Positions 10,726-20,676 of a DNA stretch of 64,000 nt are shown in pieces. The notes under the pieces are model-generated. The model had not been told where the DNA came from and did no database searches. It saw only the letters and a program-made list of their open reading frames with translations. The stretch covers positions 496,001-560,000 of the forward strand of contig JARGSG010000200.1 in assembly GCA_030374805.1 (NCBI GenBank), given 5' to 3'. The position numbers were made by a program, and so were the translations under genes. This DNA is from Gracilaria gracilis. Lineage: Eukaryota; Rhodophyta; Florideophyceae; Gracilariales; Gracilariaceae. Within the stretch, counting starts at the first letter, position 1, and each line of letters begins with the position of its first letter.

Positions 10726-10887
10726 GGGCCGGCGGCGAATCTACGCACCGTAGATACTGTAAAATCGTTTCCCTAGAACCTCCACTTCTATGTAGAGGTT
10801 CTCAACAGAACCTCCACTTCAAAGAGGAGGTTCCCCAGATCCCCCGCGGCCATTGCCAACCCGCCAAGTTACCAAAGCACCCATTTC
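10726..10887 (+). repeat. MULE left terminal inverted repeat
   Basis: About 162 bases matching the complement of 17439-17599 with few differences. Inside it AGAACCTC...GAGGTTCT and a second AACCTCC...GGAGGTT form two adjacent short hairpins, so each terminus is itself folded. Confidence 0.85.
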
Positions 10888-11063
10888 AAAGATCCTCACT
10901 AGCGTGGTCTTCTTCCGTGACAAACACCCCTCCAGCTTTGTGACAACTTCACTCCCGCGCCTCCTCTACTCTTTCGGTCACCAACTTTTGCTTTTAGCTC
11001 AGTACAATTTGAAAAAAGCGCGCGCTATTCTGCATGCAGCCAAGCTTGGCCAACCCTCTTCCC

Positions 11064-11335
11064 TGTATCACCGGTAGCTGTCGCCCTTCGTCTCGCTCCC
11101 TTACCGGCAACTGCCGCCTTCCGTCTGGCTCTCTTACCGACAGCTGCCGCCCTCCATCCCGGTCTTTCACCGGCAGCTGCCGGGCTCCGTCGCGCTTCTT
11201 TACCGGCAACTGCCGGCCTCCATTGCGCTCACCCACCGGCAACTGCCGCCCTCTGTCGAGATCTCTCCCCCGCAGTTGGCGCCGTCCGTCGCGCTCCCTC
11301 ACCGCCAGCTGCCACATTTTGTCGGGCATCCGCAC
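11064..11335. repeat. 33-bp minisatellite, about 8 copies
   Basis: Units of about 33 bases built on ACCGGCAACTGCCGCC plus a CGTCGCGCTCCCT-like half repeat about eight times with divergence. The period is a multiple of three, so both strands stay open. The minus strand would read an 11-residue repeat of the type GRRQLPVRERD, and the plus strand one of the type GNCRPPSRSLT. I do not treat either as a proven gene. Confidence 0.75.
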
Positions 11336-11550
11336 CAGTTCACCCGCAAACCCTCTGGCACGCATCACACGGCGCTTGCAGCTGCTGTAGAACAGCAGCC
11401 CCATCACATACTTCTCTCCTGCCAGCCCGCCGCGCAAATCTCTTGGTCTGTGGCTGCCACTCAACTTTCCTAGCGACACCCTTTCTTCCCGCTCGTGCTG
11501 CCGGGCACAACCCCTTGCCTAGCACATTGCACCTTTCCGCCGTCGCCGCC

Positions 11551-11740
11551 TTGCACACCGCCCCCTCCAGCCACACTCGTCTCACATACCGCCACGTTCC
11601 GCCGCCGATATCTCCAACACCGCAGTTTCCACCTTCGCGCCGCCGCCGCCTTGCACACCGCCCCCTCCAGCCACTGCCGCCTCATATACCGCCACGTTCC
11701 GCCGCCGATATCTCCAACACCGCAGTTTCCAGTTGCTGTC
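11551..11740. repeat. Two direct copies of a 100-bp unit
   Basis: TTGCACACCGCCCCCTCCAG recurs exactly 100 bases apart (11551 and 11651). The shared tract runs on through CCGCCACGTTCCGCCGCCGA to CACCGCAGTTTCCA. It is a recent tandem duplication inside the non-coding part of the MULE. Confidence 0.75.
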
Positions 11741-12419
11741 GGCCGACACATCGCACTCTCCTACTGTTGCCACCTCGTACATTTCCTTCCCGCCACTGCT
11801 GTTCGCACATAGCACTCTATCGACGTTGCCCTCTCGTACATTGCACCCTTCAGCTGCTGCCACCAGACATGCAGCATCGTCTCTTCACTGCCACTCAACA
11901 ACTGCCCTTACGCACATTGCCCGCCACCCGGCAGTGCCACGCCAGTGCCACCCGTTGGACGCTACTCACATTGATCGCCTCCTACCACTAACGCCTTCTC
12001 GACGCCACGCATACTTTAGCCCACCGTCTCTGCCGCCCGTTGACCGCCACGCACATTGCTTGCCTTTCGCCGCTGCCGCACGTTTACCGATGCCAGGCAC
12101 ATTGCTCTCCTCTCGACGCTGCTTCCCGTCGGCAGCCACTATGGATATTGGTCTCCCCTTCCCGCTGCTGTTCAAACCCCGCTAGCCAAACACCGCGCGC
12201 ATCTCGCATGCTCCCGGCCGTAAATATCGGCATGCATATCGCTCACTCTGTCGCCGCTACCGTACGCCATCGTCACCTCGCGCGTATCCTTCGTCTTGCT
12301 TAAAGAGCATTACGCCAGTACGTCGTCCAGGAAGCTCTTTCTCAAGCCTTTACCACAATCATTGGTACGTTACACTCTGTGAGGTTTTTATTCTCTGTAG
12401 AAAAGGATTGACTACTAAC

Positions 12420-15400
12420 TTATGAACCACTATGCTCTACGTTGTTTCCGTACTGCTTATCAGGATGATCCACCACCGCAATTGCTCTTTCGATTGCTTG
12501 TGACGGATTTAGGTTATGGGTAGCTGCTGGAGAAGCCGTATCAAGGGGGGAAGTCGTGCGACGTAACTGCGTTGTTGGGGTGTCTGAGCTCTGAAAAGCT
12601 CCCCGTACCCGTTGGCGCTTTGAACCGCCCCTCTCGAGGAAAGAGCGCTTTCTCTTTCGGGCTCGTGATCCTAAACCAGCGTTGGGATTGATAATGGGGG
12701 GTATGACGTTGGCGGTAGACGCCGTGTTCGGGAGATTGGGGACCTGAGATGGCGCCGGAATAAGTGTCGTCGGGTTGCTTGGATATCGGCCGGCGTTCAA
12801 CTGACGCAATCCCTCTTCGAGGTATTGCTGGACGTTTGTGAGCGCAACGCTGCCATAACTCTGGGCGACGCGGTGCATTTGGTCGTATAGGGCTTTTCCA
12901 TCGGAGTAAGATGCATATCTGGAAACCTCTTGTGCTCGTTGCTGCCTCAGACTGGATATATCGTTGTGACACCTTTGGTAAAGTCGAGATGGGTCACTAA
13001 TGGCACTGGTTAGGTTGAAGGAGGTCCATAGAGCGGTACCTCTTCATTGTTCCTTGATAGGTCCTGCCGTGTTCGCAGTATATCCTGGAGGGTCCAATGC
13101 TTCGTCGAGCGGCTCCAGTAGGGATGCCAGAAATCGGTGATTCGTACCGTCGCTGGAAGTACGGCTCCAATTTCAGGCCACTGGTTACGCACCTCCCGGA
13201 AGACTACAAAAAGACGGGTGAGGTGGGGGCAAGGAATACCCCATGCTGTCAAGTTTTGACAGCTGCACTTGCCTGACACGGTCTCCAATGCAGATGTGCG
13301 TCTGTGCAAGTACAACGTGTATGGTCTTCTTTCGTTTTGTTGCGGGTTTTCATCATTCTGCCCCCTTCCTAGCCATGCAATAGAAAAGACGACGAGAGGT
13401 TGGTCGGTAGAGATCTGGAGTTCGTGGAAATTGATGTCGTAGTTGAATGGGGTATTCCGCGATTGGAGGACGATAGCATTCGTCACGACGTAGCGCCCGG
13501 AATATGGCACACTTCGCTCGAGAAATTTCATGATGCTATAGCTGGTATACTCTTGTACCACATTCGTGTCTGCATCCATCGACATTGGCAGGCCGGAAGA
13601 GTGGAGACGGTTTCTAAGAGCAGTGTCGCGCATAGAGGCTCTCTGTCCTCGTTCTTGCTGCAGTCGCTCAGTGATGGAGAGCATGGCATTGGGGACCTCC
13701 GAGAAGGGAACGTCATTGCGGAGAATATAGTGACGGTACCGGGAGTGGGAGGCCTCACAGTAGTTGGAGCCCTGGAAAAAGAACCTATGTGGTAGGTTCA
13801 TGTCCTTAAAGCACCTCACCAACATTGAAGGATTGTCCCTGTATAAAAACTTATACCATTGCGGTATGAATGTACCGAACAGGTAAAAGTATCGTTGTTC
13901 GAAGAGAGTTCTGCGCTCTTGAAAGCGGTCCATACTGGTACTTCGTCGTAGGACATGCAGGTCCACCCCCATATCTTTCACCAGGTCATTCCTCCGTATC
14001 GTATTGCACCAGCGTTGGACATTCGGACCCTGGTTTTGGTTCAAATGCCAGTCATCGAGTTGTATGTATGATAGAGGGAACACTTGGCGAATAGCTCCAA
14101 TAAGTGCCTTGCACTGATCCACTGTGAAAGATGATGGCGAAATGCGCATACAATCTTTAAACTTCTCCAATACCCACCCAAAGCTGGTACTGCTCTCGTC
14201 CCCAATGTAGCCCATGAACACCGTCGTTAAGTTCCCATTATTCTCCGTCCATTGAAACTGATAAGAGGCAAATTGAAACGATTTGCTATCGCTTTGCAGT
14301 CCACGGAGATACCTGGAACGATGCCATAACGTTCATAATCCTCTGCCCACCGCTCCAGACACCACGCCACATACTGAAGCCCGTCGTTGCTGTCAGTGCG
14401 GCAGTACACTTTGTTTCTCGGGTTCTTGGCTTGAAGGGCTATGAGGTTCTGGTACAGCCTCGAGCATTCCTTCTCTTTGGGATACTGGGTATCTGATATG
14501 TATTTCAACCTCTTTCGAAACCTCTCCCTGTCCACAAGCACACCATATTTGTCCTCCATCAGCCGCAGTACCACATTGTACTGTAGATGCAACGTGTTTC
14601 GCAGATGGCTAGCTTCCCTTTCCATATCGGGAGCAAGCTTACGGCGTAAAGTGGTGATCTGGGGAGTATGGTTATGGTGAGCCTTTGCGAATTCGGGAGA
14701 GAAAACACACTCCGACTCCCCGCCATTAGACACCCGTACCCTTCGAATCTTGAAACTATAGGGACACTTTGTGTGATCCTCGTACATCAAGGAGCACTTC
14801 AAGTATCCTCGCAGCAAAACCTTCCTCCCATCTCCATCCACTCTATATTTAGAGTCGCGAATATATACTTTGAAGCCAAAGTATTCCGAGATGTACTGAA
14901 GTTGTTGCAGCACCTCGGTGTGAGCAGTGGCATCCATTTGTTCCAAGTAGGCCACAAAACCGCGGCGAATACATTCATGAGGGGGGTACTCATCGCAAAC
15001 AGGGCTGCTATACCTCGGCTGTGTAGTACTCGATGCCGTAGATTTCGTAGATTGCTCAGAACACGCATCATCTTTAACCTCCCTACCATAACCTTCTCCT
15101 CCCTCGTAATCATCCCCGAGTGGACACGCAATGGCAACTGGTGGAGGATCTTTCTCCCTCCTTGCTAATTCCGTTACATCGATAACGGAACTATCTTGGG
15201 AGGTTGGGTTCCCACCAACCGATGCGGGGTTTACAGCATCTACTATCTCGCAATCAGGAGATTCTCCCCTACTATCATCACTTACGTAGATGATGTCGGG
15301 AGTGCCCTGACGGTTGCCTTCCTGCTCCTGCGATACCTCGCGTAATTGACTACGCATGTATACGCCATCAGATTGGGTCGCCTGAGCGATATGCATGACT

Positions 15401-15756
15401 CCAGACGGGCGCGATGGGAAGCAGTCCATGAAGTCCTCTTTATCACATTCCTTCCCTGAGCCACTTCTTCTCCCCTGTGATGGTGGAGTGAAATTGATAT
15501 GGGGAATACGCATGTAGCCGCGAGCGTTCTTGTTGATCGCTGCTTTAACAATCTCACTCCTGCGCTTTGCCCCATCTCGTTCCCCACTACCAAGGCGTTC
15601 GTGGTTGTGCACATTCTTGCCCGTAGAGAACCATCCCTTCTCGTCACGCAGGGCTTTCGCCATGAATGTGGCTTTGCATCCAGTGCCAGGGGCAGCACAT
15701 TTATACCTCAGACATCTCATTCGGATGTTCATGCCAAACTTCTTCGATCTCCGCAT
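12420..15756 (-). pseudogene. MULE transposase with SWIM zinc finger, frameshifted
   Basis: Three minus-strand blocks make one transposase. Block 1 (15756-14227, 509 residues) begins MRRSKKFGMNIRM and has an N-terminal Cys/His region (CLRYKCAAPGTGC...HNH) of the FAR1/WRKY-GCM1 type; it ends in ISVDCKAIANRFNLPLISF, giving the first catalytic Asp. A one-base shift near 14240 leads to block 2 (to 13010) with FGWVLEKFKD, TVDQCKALIGAIRQVFP (second Asp), SNYCEASHSRY (candidate Glu) and the SWIM motif CSCQNLTAWGIPCPH. A second shift near 13015-13025 leads to block 3 (to 12420), a helical tail (LYQRCHNDISSLRQQRA) and a basic, Ser/Thr-rich end. Such proteins bind MULE termini and cut and rejoin DNA. 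Two frameshifts make this copy defective unless they are assembly errors. Confidence 0.8.
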
Positions 15757-15783
15757 TTTCTTGCAGTACTGAACGCCGTATTG

Positions 15784-17214
15784 TTAACCTTCAGAAGCAC
15801 AGAGGTCATAGATATACTTCGGCATATCAACCACCTTCCATGTGTTTGGGTTATCTTCATCATCTTTCTCACAGCTCTCCACCAACTGCTCTCCCGCTTG
15901 AGAATCCTTTATGGAACCTCTTTTCTTGCTCTCCTGTATGGGAACAAGATACTCCGACTCTGTACCATCCCCAGGAGCCTCGCCCTCTCTCCCCTCACGG
16001 CAACACTCCGTCCTATCCCGTAAACCCATCGAGACTTTCTCTCGAACACCTGCTCGTTTGGATGGAGTGTTTCTTTTTTTAGAGCGCCCCCTTCCCTCTC
16101 CCACCCGATTCTCATGGCGCGCGGCGTAGATACCTTGCAGCCGCTCCTTCTGTATCTGAAGCACTGCCATCTGGTTCGATACAGGCAACAGATGGGATAC
16201 AGACATAACCGTAGCCACACGGGCCTTAACACATGCCCATCTATACTGCTCCGTAAGATCCGGGGCATGACCGGGCATATAACGTTGATTCGGTATGGCT
16301 CCAAGAGTGCGAGCGAAGTGGGACATCATCGATATGACATACGCACCGCAGCTATGCGAGTCATTCTGCACACAATATCCTAGAACATCCAGCATGTAGT
16401 TTCGAGACTCGTGAGTCCACTTTCTCTTCCCCAGAAGAGAGTGGTCTATCACTGCAGTAAGGAGCTCCCGACAGTTACTAGGGCTCTCCATGCGCAAGCT
16501 ATCGCCACAATAAATACGCCAGTTATCACCCTCCACCTGCTGGGCGACAAAAGCACCCCAGTGATTGCGGTTAATGTTGATTGGAACAGCAAAAGTATGA
16601 ATATCAGTCGGACTCATGTATAATTTCCGGGTGAAGCCACTTTGAAATCGATCCAGTATCTCAACTTTCGATTGAGGCGACTTGCCATCGTATACATTCG
16701 CATCAGCACCCAAATGGCATCCCGTTTCCGCTGTTAGAAGAACTACACCCTGCTTGGGCTCGAGCTCCATTATGCCAGCATCCAACAAGACGTTACAGAA
16801 CCATGAATTCTTCTTCGAAGAAGAAAACAGTGTATATCCCACATGACTCTCCGAGTCTACAGCACTAATGTTTTCCGTGATTATATAAAACCATAGGCCT
16901 TTCAGCTCATGAAGATTTCTCAGCTCCGTTCGTCCGAAAACAATCGAGGTTTTTGCCGCAACAGAACGAAGAAAACAGGAAATCGATTCCAGCGTAGCCC
17001 GAATCTTCCGCACCTCTGAATTCGTTAGATTTCTCTCGCCAGAATGCGTAGATTGTTGTATTTCTTCCACCGTTTTGCGGGGCAAAAAATTTTCGTCCAC
17101 TTCATCGCTGGAGTCCTCATTACGAGGATCGATGAAGTTGTACACCATCGTGTCTAACAAGTCTTGCGGCCGATAATATACGGAAGGATCATGTTCATCG
17201 CGAACACTGATCAT
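15784..17214 (-). CDS. Ulp1/C48-family cysteine protease of the MULE
   Basis: The catalytic order of SUMO-type proteases is visible: His in RNHWGAFVAQQ, Asp in RIYCGDSLRM, and the oxyanion Gln with the Cys six residues on in QNDSHSCGAY. ATG 17214-17212 (MISVRDEHDPSVYY) is chosen; the open frame extends 71 codons further to 17427 but has no ATG. That gives 476 residues, with the protease core in the middle and a basic tail (GRGRSKKRNTPSKRAG). It lies 27 bases upstream of the transposase on the same strand, so one transcript could carry both. Ulp1 domains are common in Kaonashi-like MULEs; whether they deconjugate SUMO or process the transposase is not known. The frame is intact. Confidence 0.8.
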   Translation of the reverse strand: MISVRDEHDPSVYYRPQDLLDTMVYNFIDPRNEDSSDEVDENFLPRKTVEEIQQSTHSGERNLTNSEVRKIRATLESISCFLRSVAAKTSIVFGRTELRNLHELKGLWFYIITENISAVDSESHVGYTLFSSSKKNSWFCNVLLDAGIMELEPKQGVVLLTAETGCHLGADANVYDGKSPQSKVEILDRFQSGFTRKLYMSPTDIHTFAVPININRNHWGAFVAQQVEGDNWRIYCGDSLRMESPSNCRELLTAVIDHSLLGKRKWTHESRNYMLDVLGYCVQNDSHSCGAYVISMMSHFARTLGAIPNQRYMPGHAPDLTEQYRWACVKARVATVMSVSHLLPVSNQMAVLQIQKERLQGIYAARHENRVGEGRGRSKKRNTPSKRAGVREKVSMGLRDRTECCREGREGEAPGDGTESEYLVPIQESKKRGSIKDSQAGEQLVESCEKDDEDNPNTWKVVDMPKYIYDLCASEG

Positions 17215-17438
17215 TTTGACACACAAAGCAGATATGTAGGTTGTGAACGAAGCGCCTTCAGGGCTCTCGATGTTGTGCTTCGCCACGGCCCTTCGCCACC
17301 CAACCGATAATTGAAAAAGCGCGCGCAAGCGTAGGACACAAAAGAGAGACAAGGGCGCAACGGGGCGGGGGAGAAGTTGCCACGAAGCTAGAGGCGGGGT
17401 GTTCGTCACGGGAGAAGACCAGGCCAATTAGGACCGTC

Positions 17439-17599
17439 GAAATGGGTGCTCTGACAACTTGGCGGGTTGGAAATGGCCGCGGGGGATCTGGGAAACCTCC
17501 TCTCTGAAGTGGAGGTTCTGTTGAGAACCTCTACATAGAAGTGGAGGTTCTAGGGAAGTGATATTACAGTATCTACAGTGCGTAGATTCGCCCCCGGCC
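17439..17599 (-). repeat. MULE right terminal inverted repeat
   Basis: Complement of the left repeat with a handful of substitutions. It carries the same two AACCTCC hairpins and ends in CCCCCGGCC next to the target copy GATGACTAT. Confidence 0.85.
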
Positions 17600-17683
17600 G
17601 ATGACTATGTACTCGACTTACCAATCTGCGACCGGTCTCCAGCGCACGTTCCCAAGCGACCTCGTCGCAGCTCCACGCACATC

Positions 17684-18135
17684 CAGCTCCGCGCAGCTCT
17701 CAACCCGAGCAGCCTCGCGCCGGCGCGCCCGTGCGCGACAGCGTACAGACCGCCCAAGGCGTTCCGCGCTCGCAGCGTCGCACAGGCGCGCCGGCGCGCT
17801 ACAGCGTACCAATTGCGTGAAGCGTGCCGCGCGCGCAGTGTCGAGACGGCGCGCCTGCGCGCGAAAGCATCCCAAGCGCGAAACGCGTGCCGCGCGCGAA
17901 ACATCGCGCCGGCGCGCTCCTGCCCAAGAAACTACCTAGCGCACGAGGCATGTTGCGCACGAAGCGTCGCACCGGCACGCCCGTGCGTAACAGCGTACCG
18001 AGCGCGCGAGGCGTGCCGCGCGCGCAGCCTTGTGCCTGCACGCCCACGCTCCCGCGCGGGACGGCGTAAAGAGCGCACGAGGCGTGCCGGGCGCGCAGAG
18101 TTTTGCCCACACGCCCGCGCGGGACGGGGTACTGC
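17684..18135. repeat. 63-bp GC-rich minisatellite, 6-7 copies
   Basis: Units of about 63 bases start near 17747, 17804, 17868, 17932, 17995 and 18065, with a partial one before. The core is GAGGCGTGCCGCGCGCGCAG followed by CACCGGCGCGCCCGTGCG. As the unit is 21 codons long, a plus-strand frame would read a 21-residue Arg/Ala repeat (REACRARSV...ARPR). Overlapping open frames in other registers show this is a property of the repeat and not evidence for a protein. The sequence is very rich in CpG. Confidence 0.75.
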
Positions 18136-19102
18136 GTACGTATGCACATACACTTCGCGCTTGCAGTTTCACTCGCACGCCAACGCGAACGGCAGGTACC
18201 ACGCACGCGAAGCGTGCTACGCACGCAGCGCATTGGAAGAGCCTGTATGGAAAAGGACAATCGCTCCGCGTACTGGAACTGCCGCCGCTCTGGTAATCCT
18301 TGTTTGATGAATACACTCTTCTCCTCAATGTCCGCATGAACTACACGCAGAGGGAGGAAACGACTCAGACCTACGATAGCCGAACTCGAGCAAATCTTTC
18401 CCAGAGTTGTATACATACCTGGGTTACATAGGACATCTACAAGTTGGGGTACAAAAGCCGGTTTACCTCTGTTGTCGTGACCATGCGTTAGCGCGACATC
18501 AGGACCTGTGTTGTTCACTCAAGATCTCATCGTTGTTCATGGAGGCTACACTAATAGGCTGATAAAGAAATCCTCTCTTCAACTTCCGTCGTCTCCGAAA
18601 GAAACCTTGTATGCCTGACGCAGACTTTCGTGTCGATTTCTTCAACCACCACGAAACTCTAATTTTGTCTTGAGCAGCAGTGAACATCCGAACAATATCA
18701 CAGGCCTGTCGTTAATGCGCACAGTACGATCCTTGCGGCAATCAAAGCGCAGTGTCCCGGACTATGATCTTATCCTCGTCTCTCCACGCCACCCACTTTA
18801 CGGAGACGAAGTGAGCGGAGCTTAGCTGAATTGATCTGATTTTGCCAGTGTGAAGTATTGATTCGTTCGGTTGGAACGATTTTACTATGAATAAGGTGGC
18901 GAGGAAAGAATATCGGAGGGAACAGCAAGTAGTTCGTTTATTGATTGCCGTTGTTGTGAAGAAAAGAAAGAAGATCGCGCGACGCAGATCGGTGATATGG
19001 TCCGAACTTGGCAGGCATAGACACGCTTTCGCACTGACAGGGGGTTTGTACGCTCTGTGAGATGCGTCGGGAAGAGCAGTCGCTTTACCGTTAATTGTCG
19101 GA
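18136..19102. other. Region with no identified feature
   Basis: Only short random ORFs and no clear repeats. It should contain the 3' end of the hAT element, whose terminal inverted repeat I could not find. Confidence 0.4.
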
Positions 19103-20058
19103 CTAATCCTCGTCTCCGAACATGGCGAAATCTGGAATGGATGAGGGGTGTTCGATGTCCGCTAGGATGGATTCAAGCAAAACCAAGTCATCGTCCCACT
19201 CGTCGTCGGACGTTTGCTGCATGCCATCAACGTTAAATTCTACAGGGCTCTGCGCAAGTTCCACCAGTTCCATGCAGGTCACCAGAAGGCGCTCAAATCC
19301 AGGATGGCGTTTGTGTGAACGGGGAATTCAAAGCATGGCCGTATTGTGCGCAATAGCGACCTGACGTTCAACGTTCATGTCATTCATTCGACATCGGCGC
19401 TGCGACAGCACTCGTTTGGATATCTTGTGATTTCGCTCCACAGCTGCAGTAGAGGCGGGAGCGCGGTACACCTGGTCCAGAGCCGTAGACAAACTGGGGA
19501 GGCACTCACGCATTTGTCCCCGAATAAAGCGCGGCTGTGCGTGTTTAAGCTTTGTGAGTAATGAGCTTGGTGTGACACAAAGTTGGAGATAGTCCGAAAG
19601 AAACATTTGTGCGTGTACATCATCAACCGCAATATTTTCAATCGCTTTGTGGCACTGATCTGTGAGAGACCCTTTGCCTAACTCGAAAACAGCGGAACCA
19701 AAATGAGAGGTAACGTAGTTCCTGAACTCTTCATAGAAGGGATCGCAACGAAAAGCAAGTGCATGGACAGCACTATAAATCCTACTTCATCGACGTAATA
19801 AAGACACTTCCAATCCTGTCCTTTCGCTTACACTTATAACATGCGAAGACCGTAGGCAAAGCAACGTAGCTACGAACGTAGCATAAACATCAGCCATAGT
19901 GGCAGAGGTGCTCTCCAGAAGACTGATAAAGGTAGATAGAGGGTTGAAGAGAAAATAAGCGTCCCGAACTCGAGACCAAAGTGACTGGCCGGAAAGTGGA
20001 ACTGTCAGAGCCTCAGGCATCTCAAAGCTTCCATCAATATTCCGTTGAGTTCGCTCAT
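19103..20058 (-). pseudogene. hAT transposase, C-terminal half
   Basis: Continues the frame of 30081-31187 after removal of the Ty3 element and one CTCAT copy; the joined frame is 686 codons. It contains RVRDAYFLFNPLSTF, then TGA near 19788, then YSAVHALAFRCDPFYEEF and the hAT dimerisation region (YRAPASTAAVERNHKISKR, MNDMNVERQVAIAHN). A second TGA lies at about 19332, with an acidic tail ending at TAG 19105-19103. The C-terminal hAT domain normally mediates dimerisation of the transposase. Two in-frame stops here, plus one in the N-terminal half, show that the gene is dead. Confidence 0.8.
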
Positions 20059-20600
20059 TGTAGTATAGTGGGCCCGAGTTGGTGCATGGTGTATCCGATC
20101 GGCCGTTCACGTACAAAGGGGTAGTGCACGATGGGCTGGTGCCCTGGCACGGCCACGTGTACGATTTGGTGATCAAGTGCCGGACGGATTGGCACAGCGT
20201 ACAAGTTGGCCACGTGTACGGACTTGGTAGTGACAGTGCAAATTAGACCGATCGTACAGTAGTTAGTAATGGGGCCCAGACCCGATATTTAGTTGTAGCT
20301 CAGATCTCCCGAGACCCCAATCGTAAACGACAAGCATCTTCTGCCGAACGTCTTCTTCGTTAGTTTGCACTCACGATAGACCGCACGGCTACCCCTTTAT
20401 TGGGTTTCTCAGACCGTTCGTACCCTTCCGCACGTTCCTGTACGTGCCTGGTGATACCAATCGTCCACTCTCCCCTCGACCGCCCGGTGCTTCCGCCCCT
20501 TCTCTCCGTTCGGATTCATTACAGTCACAAGACTGTACGCTGCCGCCGCTCCCGTCTCAAGACCGCTTCGGACTCTCTCATTTTTGTGCATTATACCACA
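20059..20600 (+). repeat. 5' LTR of the chromodomain Ty3 element
   Basis: Starts TGTAGTATAGTG and ends ATACCACA. Differs from the 3' copy at about 20065 (T/G) and 20314 (A/G). TTGGTCTCCCGACC follows at 20601-20614, with the TGG expected of a tRNA primer site one base after the LTR; the tRNA is not identified. Confidence 0.93.
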
Positions 20601-20676
20601 TTGGTCTCCCGACCTAGAAGTGGAATTCGAGACTGTACGGAGCAGCAGACCCGATCGTGGAACCAATACGTACAGT

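Larger units (their letters stand above)
10726..17599 (-). mobile_element. Mutator-like element (MULE) with Ulp1 protease gene
   Basis: A 6.87-kb element bounded by inverted repeats at 10726-10887 and about 17439-17599. The left end reads GGGCCGGCGGCGAATCTACG and the complement of the right end GGCCGGGGGCGAATCTACG. Flanking nonamers GATGACAAT (10717-10725) and GATGACTAT (17600-17608) match at 8 of 9 bases, fitting the 9-bp duplications of Mutator elements. On the minus strand it encodes a C48/Ulp1-like protease and a SWIM-domain transposase, the gene pair of Kaonashi-type MULEs. The transposase has frameshifts, so this copy is probably not autonomous. Between the left repeat and the transposase end lies about 1.5 kb of C-rich sequence containing a minisatellite. 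Confidence 0.85.

Noticed and set aside
11064-11335. Possible CRISPR-like array
   Set aside because: Units are contiguous and degenerate with no unique spacers; eukaryotic context.
10994-11863. Repetitive ORFs on both strands
   Set aside because: Reflect the 33-bp and 100-bp tandem repeats; no evidence for a protein.
17558-18518. Long overlapping ORFs on both strands (249 and 239 codons)
   Set aside because: Produced by the 63-bp GC-rich minisatellite, which lacks stop codons in all frames.
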